From assembly GCA_020634395.1 (NCBI GenBank), contig JACKBU010000005.1, forward strand, positions 175,237 to 239,236: DNA of 64,000 nt, in the 5' to 3' direction. Origin of the DNA: Ardenticatenaceae bacterium (lineage in GTDB: Bacteria > Chloroflexota > Anaerolineae > Promineifilales > Promineifilaceae). Both the position numbers and the translations under genes were made by a program. The notes under the pieces are model-generated. The model was not told where the DNA came from. It ran no database searches and worked only from the letters and a program-made list of their open reading frames with translations. Shown here in pieces: positions 18,641-26,985 of the stretch (position 1 is its first letter; each line of letters starts with the position of its first letter).

Positions 18641-19396
18641 ATGAAATCGATGATTCAGTTTTTTGGACGATGTGTGGGTAAGCAGTTGGCCCCGGATAAC
18701 TGTGTGGTGCCAATTCTACGGCTGGATCGCTTTCACCGGCTGGGCGGTCCTGGCTACTTTCAGATTAACCCATTTATGGAAAGGACGCTGTCGCCTGTCA
18801 GTGTGGGGTTGCGTGTCGGCGAGTTCAGCTTTCAAGAGGTTCAGAGCCAGGACAACATTCCTTTCGACATCAAGTTAACGGTTTTGTACCAGTTTGTTCC
18901 GGATGGGTTGGATGCGAGGGTCATATCGCAGATAGTGCGCCTGGAACCACGCAAGATAGAGGGCATTGTCCGCAGCTATGCCAGCCAGGGGCTGCGCCGC
19001 CTGGCAGCGAGCTATCCGGCGGCAGATTTGAGCGGCACGGCCGTTTTGTCTGCCATCGAGCGCGATTTGACCGGTTTTCTTCGCGGCAACTTGCACGCGC
19101 TGGGTTTGGTACCCCTGCGTCAGGGCGGCATTCTCATCAAAGAGACGGTTCCCCCGGAAAGGTTTAAACAAACCATGCTGCTGGCCCGCCAGCACCACGT
19201 TACCCTTGATGCGCTGAGTCAGTACCGGGATCGCCTGAACGAAATGGCCATCCGCGCGCAGTTCCTGGCCGGTTTGGAAAGGTTCCAGGGGAATCTTGCG
19301 CTGTTGTCGACGACCGACAGCCTGCCGCCGGTTGGCCTGTCGAACCTGCTGAACCTGCCGCCTTTACAGCCCAGCGGACTGAGTTCCAAGGCCTGA
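18641..19396 (+). CDS. SPFH/Band-7 domain protein
   Basis: The 251-residue protein contains an SPFH (stomatin/prohibitin/flotillin) core. GPGYFQINPFMERT near residue 45 and the strand run FSFQEVQSQDNIPFDIKLTV near residue 70 are characteristic, followed by a long helical part. It lacks an obvious N-terminal membrane hairpin, unlike most members, although a 34-aa single-pass membrane protein is encoded 53 nt downstream and could anchor it. GGAGGTG precedes the ATG. A terminator separates it from the receiver operon, so it has its own promoter, probably within 18523-18640. Confidence 0.8.
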   Translation: MKSMIQFFGRCVGKQLAPDNCVVPILRLDRFHRLGGPGYFQINPFMERTLSPVSVGLRVGEFSFQEVQSQDNIPFDIKLTVLYQFVPDGLDARVISQIVRLEPRKIEGIVRSYASQGLRRLAASYPAADLSGTAVLSAIERDLTGFLRGNLHALGLVPLRQGGILIKETVPPERFKQTMLLARQHHVTLDALSQYRDRLNEMAIRAQFLAGLERFQGNLALLSTTDSLPPVGLSNLLNLPPLQPSGLSSKA

Positions 19397-19449
19397 CACA
19401 CCGGATTGTTGCGTGCTTGTTAGTCTGCCTGATTTGAATGGAGGAAGTC

Positions 19450-19554
19450 ATGATAGTAGAAGTTACTCTCTCGACGTTGATTATTATTTTCTTGATTGCG
19501 CTGATCATCGGCCTGGTAATCGGCGTGTCATTAGCACGCCCGCGGCTGGTGTAA
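19450..19554 (+). CDS. Small single-pass membrane protein, 34 aa
   Basis: ATG 19450 opens a 34-codon ORF preceded by ATGGAGGAAG, a strong ribosome-binding site. The product is a single hydrophobic helix (about residues 8-28, LSTLIIIFLIALIIGLVIG) with an acidic N-terminal tip and a basic tail ARPRLV, giving a predicted N-out, C-in topology. It follows the SPFH gene closely and is probably co-transcribed. Small membrane peptides of this kind often modulate a partner. No homologue is recognised. Confidence 0.7.
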   Translation: MIVEVTLSTLIIIFLIALIIGLVIGVSLARPRLV

Positions 19555-19685
19555 AGCCTACTCGTGCCCGGTCAGGGGCGGAACGGCCGTTCCGCCCCTG
19601 ACCCATTTATTCCCCAGTTTTTTGCCAAACATGATATAAATAGACGGTATGAGAACTGTCTACTGCTATCGGCGAGTACGAGACT

Positions 19686-20846
19686 ATGCCCGCTGAAACG
19701 GCCGTTCTCCCCGACGAACTGCAGCAGCGCAATCGTGAACTCACCATCCTCAACACCATCGCCCAGGCGCTCAACGGCACGTTAGTGCTTGAAGATGCGC
19801 TCCAGACCACCCTGGCCCACGTCACCGACCTGTTCGGCCTGGAAACCGGCTGGATCTGGCTGCTGCGCGAGGATACGGGCAAAAACTATCTAGCCGCCGC
19901 CCAAAATTTGCCGCCTGGCCTGGCCAATCATCCAGAGCGCATGACAGGCAGCTGCTACTGCCTCTCCACTTACCGCGAAGGCGATTTGCAGGGCGCGGCC
20001 AACGTGAACGTGGTGCAGTGCAGCCGGCTGGAGTGGCTGCACGAAGGCACCAACGGCCTGGCCTTCCACGCCAGTGTCCCCCTGAACGCTCACGGCAAAA
20101 AACTGGGCCTGCTCAACCTGGCCAGCCGCGATTGGCGTGAACTCTCGGCCGAAAATCTGCGCATGTTGTATACCGTGGGCGATTTGCTGGGCATTGCCGT
20201 CGAGCGCGTGCGCCTGTTTCAGCAAAGCGCGGCGCTGGGCGCCATGCGCGAGCGTAACCGGCTGGCGCGGGAAATCCACGATACGCTGGCCCAGGGTCTG
20301 GCGGCGGTGGCGCTGCACCTGGAATCGGCGGAAACGCTGCTGGAACTGGATGCCGGGCCGGAGCGCGTGCGCCAGGCTGTCAGCAAGGCGCTGTCCCTGA
20401 CGCGCACCAACCTGGAGGAAGCGCGCCGTTCAGTATTGGATTTGCGCGCCGCGCCGCTGGAGGGCAGCACATTCAGCGAAGCTCTCCGCGCTCTGATCGA
20501 TGGGTTGGACGCAAAAGTGGTGTATGAAGTTGTGGGCGAGGAACGGCCGTTACCCTCCCGCATCGAAACCGGCCTCTACCGCATCGCCCAGGAAGCGATC
20601 AACAATGTCCGCCAACACGCCCTGGCGGCCAACGTCACCATCCAGCTCATCTATGAACCGGAAAAGATTGCTCTGGTAGTTGACGATGATGGGGTGGGCT
20701 TCGATCCGGAGCATTTGCCCGCCGAGCGTTTTGGTCTGCGCGGCCTGACCGAGCGTGTGCATCTGCTGGGCGGTGCGCTGGACGTGCAAAGCTGCCCTGG
20801 CAGCGGCGCCCGTCTGCATGTTTCCCTCCCGCTAACGCCCAAATGA
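19686..20846 (+). CDS. GAF-containing NarL-type sensor histidine kinase
   Basis: The 386-residue product has an N-terminal GAF (about residues 20-175), a HisKA_3 dimerisation domain with phosphoacceptor in REIHDTLAQGL near residue 198, and a HATPase_c domain (290-384) with N box RIAQEAINNVRQHA, G1 DDDGVGFDP and G2 FGLRGLTERV. There are no membrane segments, so it senses a cytosolic or diffusible signal. The GAF carries several cysteines (GSCYCLS near residue 88 and a later VVQCS), which could bind a metal or Fe-S cluster as in AirS- or NreB-like sensors; that is inference. Its stop overlaps the next gene's start by 4 nt. Confidence 0.92.
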   Translation: MPAETAVLPDELQQRNRELTILNTIAQALNGTLVLEDALQTTLAHVTDLFGLETGWIWLLREDTGKNYLAAAQNLPPGLANHPERMTGSCYCLSTYREGDLQGAANVNVVQCSRLEWLHEGTNGLAFHASVPLNAHGKKLGLLNLASRDWRELSAENLRMLYTVGDLLGIAVERVRLFQQSAALGAMRERNRLAREIHDTLAQGLAAVALHLESAETLLELDAGPERVRQAVSKALSLTRTNLEEARRSVLDLRAAPLEGSTFSEALRALIDGLDAKVVYEVVGEERPLPSRIETGLYRIAQEAINNVRQHALAANVTIQLIYEPEKIALVVDDDGVGFDPEHLPAERFGLRGLTERVHLLGGALDVQSCPGSGARLHVSLPLTPK

Positions 20847-21511
20847 ACCAACACACCGAACCGTCACCTGATGCCCGCCCTATCCGCCTGCTGATCGTCG
20901 ACGACCACCCGGTTGTGCGCGACGGTTTGAGGGCCATCCTCAGTACCCAGCCCGATTTTGCCGTGGTAGCCGAAGCGGGAAACGGCCGTGAGGCCATCCA
21001 GCAAGCCGCTGCCCTCCAGCCCGACATTGTGCTGCTGGACCTGGAAATGCCCGAAATGGATGGCGTGGCCGCCTTACAGCAGATGCGCGCCCAACGTCCG
21101 GATTTGCGGGCTATCGTCTTCACCGCCTTCGACACCGACGAGCGAATTGTAGAGGCCCTGAAAGCCGGAGCGCAGGGTTACCTCCTCAAAGGCGCGCCAC
21201 GCCAGGAATTGTTTAGCGCCATCCGTGTGGTGCACGGCGGTGGCTCGCTGCTGCAGCCGGTGGTTGCTTCACGCCTCATTGAGCACCTGAGCCAGCCCTC
21301 GCCCGCGTCGCTTCCAGAGCTGACGCCGCGCGAAACCGAAGTGCTGCAGCTTCTGGCCCGTGGCCTGCAAAACAAAGAGATTGCCCTGGAGTTAGACATC
21401 AGTGAGCGCACGGTAAAGTTTCACGTCAGTGCCCTGATGGGCAAGTTGGATGCCGGCAATCGCACGGAAGCGGTGGCTATTGCCGCCCAGCACAACCTCG
21501 TCGAATTGTAA
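20843..21511 (+). CDS. NarL/FixJ-family response regulator
   Basis: The 222-residue regulator has a standard receiver with DD pocket (LIVDDHP), acceptor Asp in VLLDLEMPEMDG near residue 65 and Lys in GYLLKG. The C-terminal LuxR helix-turn-helix begins LTPRETEVLQLLARGLQNKE. It overlaps the upstream kinase by ATGA, so this is a classic co-translated two-component pair. Targets are unknown; the downstream SDR/queA genes lie beyond a terminator. Confidence 0.95.
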   Translation: MNQHTEPSPDARPIRLLIVDDHPVVRDGLRAILSTQPDFAVVAEAGNGREAIQQAAALQPDIVLLDLEMPEMDGVAALQQMRAQRPDLRAIVFTAFDTDERIVEALKAGAQGYLLKGAPRQELFSAIRVVHGGGSLLQPVVASRLIEHLSQPSPASLPELTPRETEVLQLLARGLQNKEIALELDISERTVKFHVSALMGKLDAGNRTEAVAIAAQHNLVEL

Positions 21512-21534
21512 ACAGCGAAAATTCTGCCTGTACC

Positions 21535-21563
21535 AAAGGACAGGCCGCCATCCTGTCCTTTTT
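21535..21563 (+). terminator. Intrinsic terminator after the two-component pair
   Basis: A 10-bp stem (21535-21544 with 21552-21561), a 7-nt loop and a T-run to 21563 directly follow the response regulator. Confidence 0.9.
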
Positions 21564-21673
21564 GCTTGGCCCCCGCCTGCCCCATTTTCTGATGTGTCTG
21601 CCCGCTGCCGCGTCTATGATTGGGTTATCAACTAGCAGGACGAGAGGCTCTGACTCTCGCCAAGGAGTAAAAG

Positions 21674-22393
21674 ATGACCCAAAAACACCAACAAACGGCT
21701 CTGATCACCGGCGCGTCCCGCGGGTTGGGGCTGGCACTGGCGCGGGCGCTGGCCTCTCGCGGCTGGCAGCTAATCATCGACGCGCGTGGTAAGGAAGCTC
21801 TGGAAGCGGCGCAGGCCGAACTGGCGAGAATGACACGGGTAACGGCCGTTTCCGGCGCCATCACCGATGCCAACCACCGCCGCGCTCTGGCCAGGGCTGC
21901 CGCTGAACTGGGCGGCCTGGACGTCGTCGTCAACAACGCCGGTATCCTTGGTCCCAGCCCTCAGCCTGCTTTGCTGGAATATCCGCTGGCGATGCTGCTG
22001 GAAGTCTTTCGCGTCAATGTCGTGGCCCAATTGGGTGTTATCCAGGCCGTCGCCCCCCACCTGAAGCCAGATGCGCGCCTCGTCAACATCACCAGCGACG
22101 CCGGTGTGGAGGCGTATGCAGGGTGGGGCGGTTATGGGGCCAGCAAAGCAGCGCTAGAGCAGTTGACGGCCGTGCTGGCAGCCGAGAATCCACAGTGGCG
22201 CATTTACTGGGTCGATCCCGGTGACATGCGCACGCAAATGCATCAGGAAGCCTTCCCCGGCGAAGACATTAGCGATCGCCCTCTGCCGGAAGAAAGCGTG
22301 CCCGGCCTGTTGGCACTGCTGGCCGGCGATTGGCCAAACGGCCGTTATCAGGCCCAACAGCTGCCCCAAACCGGCCACCCGGAAACGGTCTAA
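21674..22393 (+). CDS. Short-chain dehydrogenase/reductase
   Basis: The 239-residue SDR has the Rossmann motif ITGASRGLGLALARAL near residue 12, the structural NNAG motif (VVNNAGILGPS near 90), the catalytic Ser in NITSDAG and the YxxxK pair in YGASKAA near residue 155. All catalytic residues are present. AAGGAG lies upstream of the ATG. It is 12 nt from queA, suggesting an operon, although no functional link is obvious. The substrate is unknown. Confidence 0.9.
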   Translation: MTQKHQQTALITGASRGLGLALARALASRGWQLIIDARGKEALEAAQAELARMTRVTAVSGAITDANHRRALARAAAELGGLDVVVNNAGILGPSPQPALLEYPLAMLLEVFRVNVVAQLGVIQAVAPHLKPDARLVNITSDAGVEAYAGWGGYGASKAALEQLTAVLAAENPQWRIYWVDPGDMRTQMHQEAFPGEDISDRPLPEESVPGLLALLAGDWPNGRYQAQQLPQTGHPETV

Positions 22394-22405
22394 GGAGAGG
22401 CTTCT

Positions 22406-23488
22406 ATGATGCCCACTGTTCAGTCCGCCTACACACCGATAGTGTCCACGCTCGATTTTGAACTGCCGCCCGACCTGGAAGCCGCCGAACCGCCGGAAGC
22501 GCGAGGCCTGGCCCGCGACCATGTGCGCCTGATGGTCTCCCATTACGGCGACGACGCCATCGCCCATGCCCGCTTTTACCAGTTGGCCGATTACCTGGAA
22601 GCCGGCGACGTGCTGGTAATTAACACCAGCGCCACGCTGCCCGCGGCCTTGCCCGCGCATCGCCGCGCCGCCGGGATGCCGGTAAACCTGCACCTTTCGA
22701 CCCAACTCGCCGCTGATTTGTGGGTGGTGGAACTGCGGCGCGGCAGCGATCCATTTTTGCAGGCGCAGCCAGGCGAGATTGTGGATTTGCCGGCTGGGGG
22801 CACGGCCGTTTTGCTGGCCCCTTATCGCCCTGCGTTTCATCACCAGGCTGCGGGCACGCGCTTGTGGGTGGCCCGCCTGGCGCTGCCGCAGGCGACTCAC
22901 GCTTACCTGGAGGCGCATGGTTCACCCATCCATTATCGCTACGTAACCAAATCATGGCCGCTGGCTTACTACCAGACCGCGTATGCCAGCGAGCCGGGCA
23001 GCGCTGAAATGCCTTCCGCTGGGCGGGCATTTACGCCCCAGCTGATTACCCGGCTGGTGGCCAAAGGCGTGCAGTTTGCCCCGCTGGTGCTGCACACCGG
23101 CGTCGCCAGCCTGGAAGCCAACGAGCCGCCCTACGGCGAGCGATTTCGTGTAACGACTTTTACTGCCAATCTCGTCAACGCCGCCCACGCTGAGGGACGC
23201 CGAATTATCGCCGTGGGCACTACGGCCGTGCGTGCCTTGGAGACGGCCGCAGGCGCAGACGGCCTGGTACGTGCCGCCAGCGGCTGGACGGAACTGGTCA
23301 TCACGCCGCGCCGTGGGTTGCGCATAGTCAATGGGCTGCTAACCGGCCTCCATGAGCCTCGCGCCAGTCACCTGGCGATGCTGGAAGCTTTTACCGGGCG
23401 GCGGCATTTGGAACTGACTTACGCTGCGGCGCTGCGTTGCCGGTATTTGTGGCATGAGTTTGGCGATCTGCACCTGATTTTGCCTTGA
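22406..23488 (+). CDS. queA: S-adenosylmethionine:tRNA ribosyltransferase-isomerase (QueA)-like
   Basis: The 360-residue protein matches QueA in length (E. coli about 356) and signature segments: VLVINTSATLPA near residue 70, FTPQLITRLVAKGVQFAPLVLHTG near 210-230 and ERFRVT near 250. QueA transfers the ribosyl part of SAM to preQ1-modified tRNA in queuosine synthesis. Several usual motifs are altered: NTSAT instead of NDTRV, and GTTAVRALETAA where GTTSVRTLES is typical. It may be one of the QueA-like paralogues of Chloroflexota and Actinobacteria rather than the canonical enzyme. No other queuosine gene is in the window. Confidence 0.8.
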   Translation: MMPTVQSAYTPIVSTLDFELPPDLEAAEPPEARGLARDHVRLMVSHYGDDAIAHARFYQLADYLEAGDVLVINTSATLPAALPAHRRAAGMPVNLHLSTQLAADLWVVELRRGSDPFLQAQPGEIVDLPAGGTAVLLAPYRPAFHHQAAGTRLWVARLALPQATHAYLEAHGSPIHYRYVTKSWPLAYYQTAYASEPGSAEMPSAGRAFTPQLITRLVAKGVQFAPLVLHTGVASLEANEPPYGERFRVTTFTANLVNAAHAEGRRIIAVGTTAVRALETAAGADGLVRAASGWTELVITPRRGLRIVNGLLTGLHEPRASHLAMLEAFTGRRHLELTYAAALRCRYLWHEFGDLHLILP

Positions 23489-23565
23489 CAGGGATCCAGC
23501 AGCACCGCTGATAGGGTATGATAGAGGCTGTGGGTTTAACGGCCGTTACCATCGGAGGTGCGTTT

Positions 23566-24510
23566 ATGGAGAAACTGATAGATTGGCTGCTGGCGGGCGA
23601 TGCGGCTGTTCGCTGGCAAACGATGCGCGACCTGCTGGATGCGCCGGAGCAGGCGTGGCAGGCAGAGCGGCAGCGCACGGCGATAAGCGGGTGGGGAGCC
23701 CAATTCCTCGCTTTGCAGGAGCCGAGCGGACAGTGGGGCGGAGGCATTTACTCCCCTAAATGGGTTTCTACCACTTACACTTTGCTGACTTTGTGCGATA
23801 TTGGCCTGCCGGGTGACTGCGAGGCTGCCCGGCGCGGCGCTGAGTTGGTTGTGAGCAGCTTGTTGGGCCCCACCTGCGACGATGCCTTTTACCGGAAATT
23901 AGCCGCTCTGGATCGCTGTATTGTGGGTATGATGCTTCGTATAGGCATTAACTACAATATAGATAAAACACGCATCGAGGCTATTGTGGCAAACCTGCTG
24001 CAGGAAATGATGCCCGACGGCGCCTGGAACTGCCGGCGCAACCGCCGGCCGACACCTCATCACAGCTCTTTTCACACCACCTTCAATGTGCTGGAGGGCC
24101 TGCACGCCTATCTGGCCTGGGGACAGGGGGCGCAACATGAGGCGGTGCTGGCGGCCCAGCAGAGCGCGCTGTCGTTCATGTTAGAGCATCATCTGTTTCT
24201 GTCGGATAAGACGGGGGAAGTGGTTAATTCTAAATTTACCTATTTTTCTTTTCCGACGCGCTGGTTTTATGATGTGCTGCGCGGCTTGAGCTACTTTGCG
24301 CTGGTGGATGCGCCGCGAGATGCGCGCCTGCAGGAGGCGATGGATGTGCTGCACGGCCGTCGGCGCAAGGACGGAACATGGCCGGTACAAAACAAGCATT
24401 CTGGGCGCGTGTTTTTTGATATGGAGAAAACCGGCGGGCCAAGCCGCTGGAATACCCTGCGCGCTTTGCGCGTGTTGCGCTGGTGGAACGGCGAACTTGC
24501 CGCCGTTTAG
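23566..24510 (+). CDS. Squalene/terpene cyclase-like alpha-toroid protein
   Basis: From ATG 23566 (GGAGGTG 7 nt upstream) the product has 314 residues. It has the alpha/alpha-toroid pattern of prenyltransferases and terpene cyclases: repeated helices with QW-like spots (PSGQWGGGIYSPKW near residue 53, PDGAWNCRR near 147, KDGTWPVQNKHSG near 275). The catalytic DxDD of squalene-hopene cyclases is not seen, and the length is about half that of such enzymes. It may bind a polyisoprenoid or act on another substrate. Database hits for such proteins are usually unnamed. The B12 riboswitch begins shortly after the stop. Confidence 0.7.
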   Translation: MEKLIDWLLAGDAAVRWQTMRDLLDAPEQAWQAERQRTAISGWGAQFLALQEPSGQWGGGIYSPKWVSTTYTLLTLCDIGLPGDCEAARRGAELVVSSLLGPTCDDAFYRKLAALDRCIVGMMLRIGINYNIDKTRIEAIVANLLQEMMPDGAWNCRRNRRPTPHHSSFHTTFNVLEGLHAYLAWGQGAQHEAVLAAQQSALSFMLEHHLFLSDKTGEVVNSKFTYFSFPTRWFYDVLRGLSYFALVDAPRDARLQEAMDVLHGRRRKDGTWPVQNKHSGRVFFDMEKTGGPSRWNTLRALRVLRWWNGELAAV

Positions 24511-24589
24511 CGCCGCACAAAAGGGTGACAAATGTCACTAATTTTTTAGAGGACAATCAGGTAAGATAGCGACAGTTCTTTATTAACTG

Positions 24590-24800
24590 AAGACGATTTG
24601 GAACATGGTGCCTTATCCCCCGGATGGGAAGGCTCAATGGCGAAACCGGTAACGTCTGCCTGGCAGAAAGAGTCCGGTACTGTCCCGCAACTGTATTCCG
24701 CGTTCAAGCGGAGAGTCAGGTCGCCCGCCTTGTTCTGAGTGCCACATACTTCGAGGACAAAGAGGTGGGACTGCGGTAAAGGTGCCAAAGCATACTAAAC
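24590..24800 (+). promoter_or_regulatory. Cobalamin (B12) riboswitch
   Basis: The leader contains the hallmark core of the cobalamin riboswitch: GGTGCC near 24606, CCGGTACTGTCCCGCAACTGT near 24670-24691, AGTCAGGTC near 24714 and a variant B12 box with GTGCCACATAC near 24739. It sits between a gene of unrelated function and the corrinoid uptake operon. An intrinsic terminator at 24843-24874 follows, so it likely controls transcription: with B12 bound, the terminator forms and the operon is off. Exact ends are approximate. Confidence 0.92.
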
Positions 24801-24842
24801 CGCAAGCGTGAAAATTTAATCACCCAATTTCAATCCCAACCC

Positions 24843-24874
24843 ACCCCCTGTTGTTATCGACAGGGGGTTTTTTG
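24843..24874 (+). terminator. Riboswitch-linked terminator
   Basis: A 9-bp GC-rich stem (24843-24851 with 24860-24868) with loop TGTTATCG and a T-run ends the riboswitch leader 33 nt before the btuF-like start codon. It is the expected expression platform. Confidence 0.9.
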
Positions 24875-24907
24875 TTTTACCAGTGCTGCATTGAGGAGAA
24901 ATACATC

Positions 24908-25897
24908 ATGACCCGTAAACCGATCCGTTTCTGGCTGATAGGCCTGCTTTCGATTTTCATCCTGTTGGCAAGTGGGTGCGGCGGGGAAACGGCCGTTTCC
25001 CCCACTTCCACACCCCAAGCTGCCGCCACGGCAGAGGCCGCCACGGCCGTTTCCCAAGCCATCATTCTGACGGATGCGCTGGGCAACACCGTGGAACTGG
25101 CTGGTCCTGCCCAGCGCATCGTTTCACTGGCCCCTTCCAACACGGAAATTCTGTTCGCCATAGGCGCTGAAAATCAGGTGGTCGGGCGTGATTCCGTCTC
25201 TGATTTCCCGGAAGCAGCCCTGGCCGTGGCCGACATCGGCGGCGGGTTTGGTGAACTGGCCGTCGAAACCATTCTGTCGCTCAATCCCGACTTGGTGCTG
25301 GCGGCCGACATTACACCGCCGGAGCAAATCAAGGCGCTGACCGACGTAGGGCTGACCGTTTACGCGCTGCCCAATCCCACCGACCTGCCGGGCATGTTTG
25401 CCAACCTGCAGACGGTGGCCCGCCTTACCGGCCGCGAGGCGGAGACCGCAGCCCTGGTAGCTGACCTGGAAGCGCGGGTAACGGCCGTTACCGAAGCCGT
25501 CGCGTCTGTCACCACAGAGCCGTTGGTCTTTTATGAGATCGATGGCACCGATCCCAACGCCCCGTGGACTACCGGGCCGGGCACGTTTGTCGATACGCTG
25601 ATCAACATGAGCGGCGGCCGCAACGTAGGCGCTGTGCTGGACGGCCCTTGGGCCCCACTCAGCATCGAGGAATTACTCAGCCAGAACCCGGACATTATTT
25701 TGCTGGGCGACTACACCTGGGGCGGCGTGACACCAGAGGATGTGGCGGCGCGCGAAAGCTGGAATGGTTTAACGGCCGTACAAACCGGCGCCGTCCATAC
25801 TTTCGATGACAACACTGTCAGCCGCCCGGGTCCACGCCTGGTTGATGGCCTGGAAGCCATGGCCCGAGAACTGCATCCGGAATTGTTCCAACAGTAA
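24908..25897 (+). CDS. btuF: Corrinoid ABC transporter substrate-binding lipoprotein
   Basis: The 329-residue protein starts with a lipoprotein signal peptide (MTRKPIRFWLIGLLSIFILL, lipobox LASGC). Its class III periplasmic-binding fold follows, with RIVSLAPSNTEILFAIGA near residue 75, typical of BtuF. PNPTDLPGMFANL and SRPGPRLVDGLEAMARELHP lie further on. Being first behind a B12 riboswitch and followed by permease, ATPase and cobTSU, it most likely binds cobalamin or cobinamide outside the cell. GAGGAG about 10 nt upstream supports ATG 24908. The 40 residues after the lipobox are a Thr/Ala-rich linker. Confidence 0.9.
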   Translation: MTRKPIRFWLIGLLSIFILLASGCGGETAVSPTSTPQAAATAEAATAVSQAIILTDALGNTVELAGPAQRIVSLAPSNTEILFAIGAENQVVGRDSVSDFPEAALAVADIGGGFGELAVETILSLNPDLVLAADITPPEQIKALTDVGLTVYALPNPTDLPGMFANLQTVARLTGREAETAALVADLEARVTAVTEAVASVTTEPLVFYEIDGTDPNAPWTTGPGTFVDTLINMSGGRNVGAVLDGPWAPLSIEELLSQNPDIILLGDYTWGGVTPEDVAARESWNGLTAVQTGAVHTFDDNTVSRPGPRLVDGLEAMARELHPELFQQ

Positions 25898-25916
25898 CCT
25901 GAGAGAAGAAGATCTG

Positions 25917-26978
25917 TTGCCCGCTTATTCGGCACCCCTGACTTTTATGACACGCACGCGCTCCCACCCATACCTCGTTAACTGGCTGCTGCTGGCTCTG
26001 GCTCTGCTGGCCAGCGTGGCGATTGGCGCTGTCTACATTCCGCCGGGAACCGTGTTGGGTATTTTTCTGGCGCAGTTCCCGGCCTTGCACATGCCGGCCG
26101 TGTGGACAGAAACGGCCGTGATTATTGTGCTAAGTGTCCGTCTGCCGCACACCGTGCTGGTGGCGCTTACCGGCGCGGCCCTGTCTGGCAGCGGTGCCGC
26201 CTACCAGGGCCTATTTCGCAACCCGCTGGCCGATCCGTACCTGATTGGCGTAGCTTCTGGTGCAGGACTGGGAGCTGTGCTGGCGATGGCTCGTAACTGG
26301 CCGGATGATTGGCTGGGTTTGTATGCTGTGCCGGTGGCCGCTTTTTGCGGCGCGGCCGTCACTATCATCATTGTCTACAATCTGGCAAAAACCGGCCCTG
26401 TGGTGCAAACCGCCACCCTGATTCTGGCTGGCGTGGCCGTCAGCTCTTTCGCTACCGCTCTAACGTCCTTCCTGATGCTGCGTTCCAACGCCGAACTGCG
26501 ACGGGCGTTGGGCTGGCTGCTGGGCGGATCGATTCTCAGCGGTTGGACGCCGGTGCTGGCTATGCTGCCCTATCTCGTGGCCGGGCTGCTCCTGCTGCTG
26601 TCGCTGGGCCATGCCCTAAACGTGCTGCAGTTTGGCGATGATCAGGCGCAGCAAATGGGCCTGAACGTGGAGCGCACCAAGCGGCTTATCATCTTTGCTG
26701 CCTCGCTAACCACGGCGGCCGCGGTGGCTTTTTCCGGCATCATCGGGTTCATCGGTCTGATCGTGCCCCACCTTATGCGCATGATTTGGGGGCCGGACTA
26801 CCGGCAGTTAGTGCCCCTCTCGATTATCGGCGGCAGCACGGCCTTGCTTGTGGCCGACATTCTGGCGCGTGTGCTGCTGGCGCCGCAAACTCTGCCGGTC
26901 GGTCTGGTAACTGCCCTGGCCGGGGCGCCGTTTTTCTTATGGATTCTGTATCGTTCCAAGTCCAGAGTGACGTGGTAG
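25917..26978 (+). CDS. btuC: FecCD-type permease of corrinoid transporter
   Basis: This is a 10-helix permease of the FecCD/BtuC family: VRLPHTVLVALTGAALSGSG near residue 75, then the FRNPLADPYLIGVASGAGLG coupling region, and VAFSGIIGFIGLIVPHLMR near the end. The start is uncertain: TTG 25917 has AGAAG upstream at good spacing, while ATG 25947 gives a ten-residue shorter protein with no visible ribosome-binding site. It follows btuF by 19 nt and precedes the ATPase by 7 nt, so the three are one transcript under the B12 riboswitch. Confidence 0.9.
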   Translation: MPAYSAPLTFMTRTRSHPYLVNWLLLALALLASVAIGAVYIPPGTVLGIFLAQFPALHMPAVWTETAVIIVLSVRLPHTVLVALTGAALSGSGAAYQGLFRNPLADPYLIGVASGAGLGAVLAMARNWPDDWLGLYAVPVAAFCGAAVTIIIVYNLAKTGPVVQTATLILAGVAVSSFATALTSFLMLRSNAELRRALGWLLGGSILSGWTPVLAMLPYLVAGLLLLLSLGHALNVLQFGDDQAQQMGLNVERTKRLIIFAASLTTAAAVAFSGIIGFIGLIVPHLMRMIWGPDYRQLVPLSIIGGSTALLVADILARVLLAPQTLPVGLVTALAGAPFFLWILYRSKSRVTW

Positions 26979-26985
26979 GAAAAGG

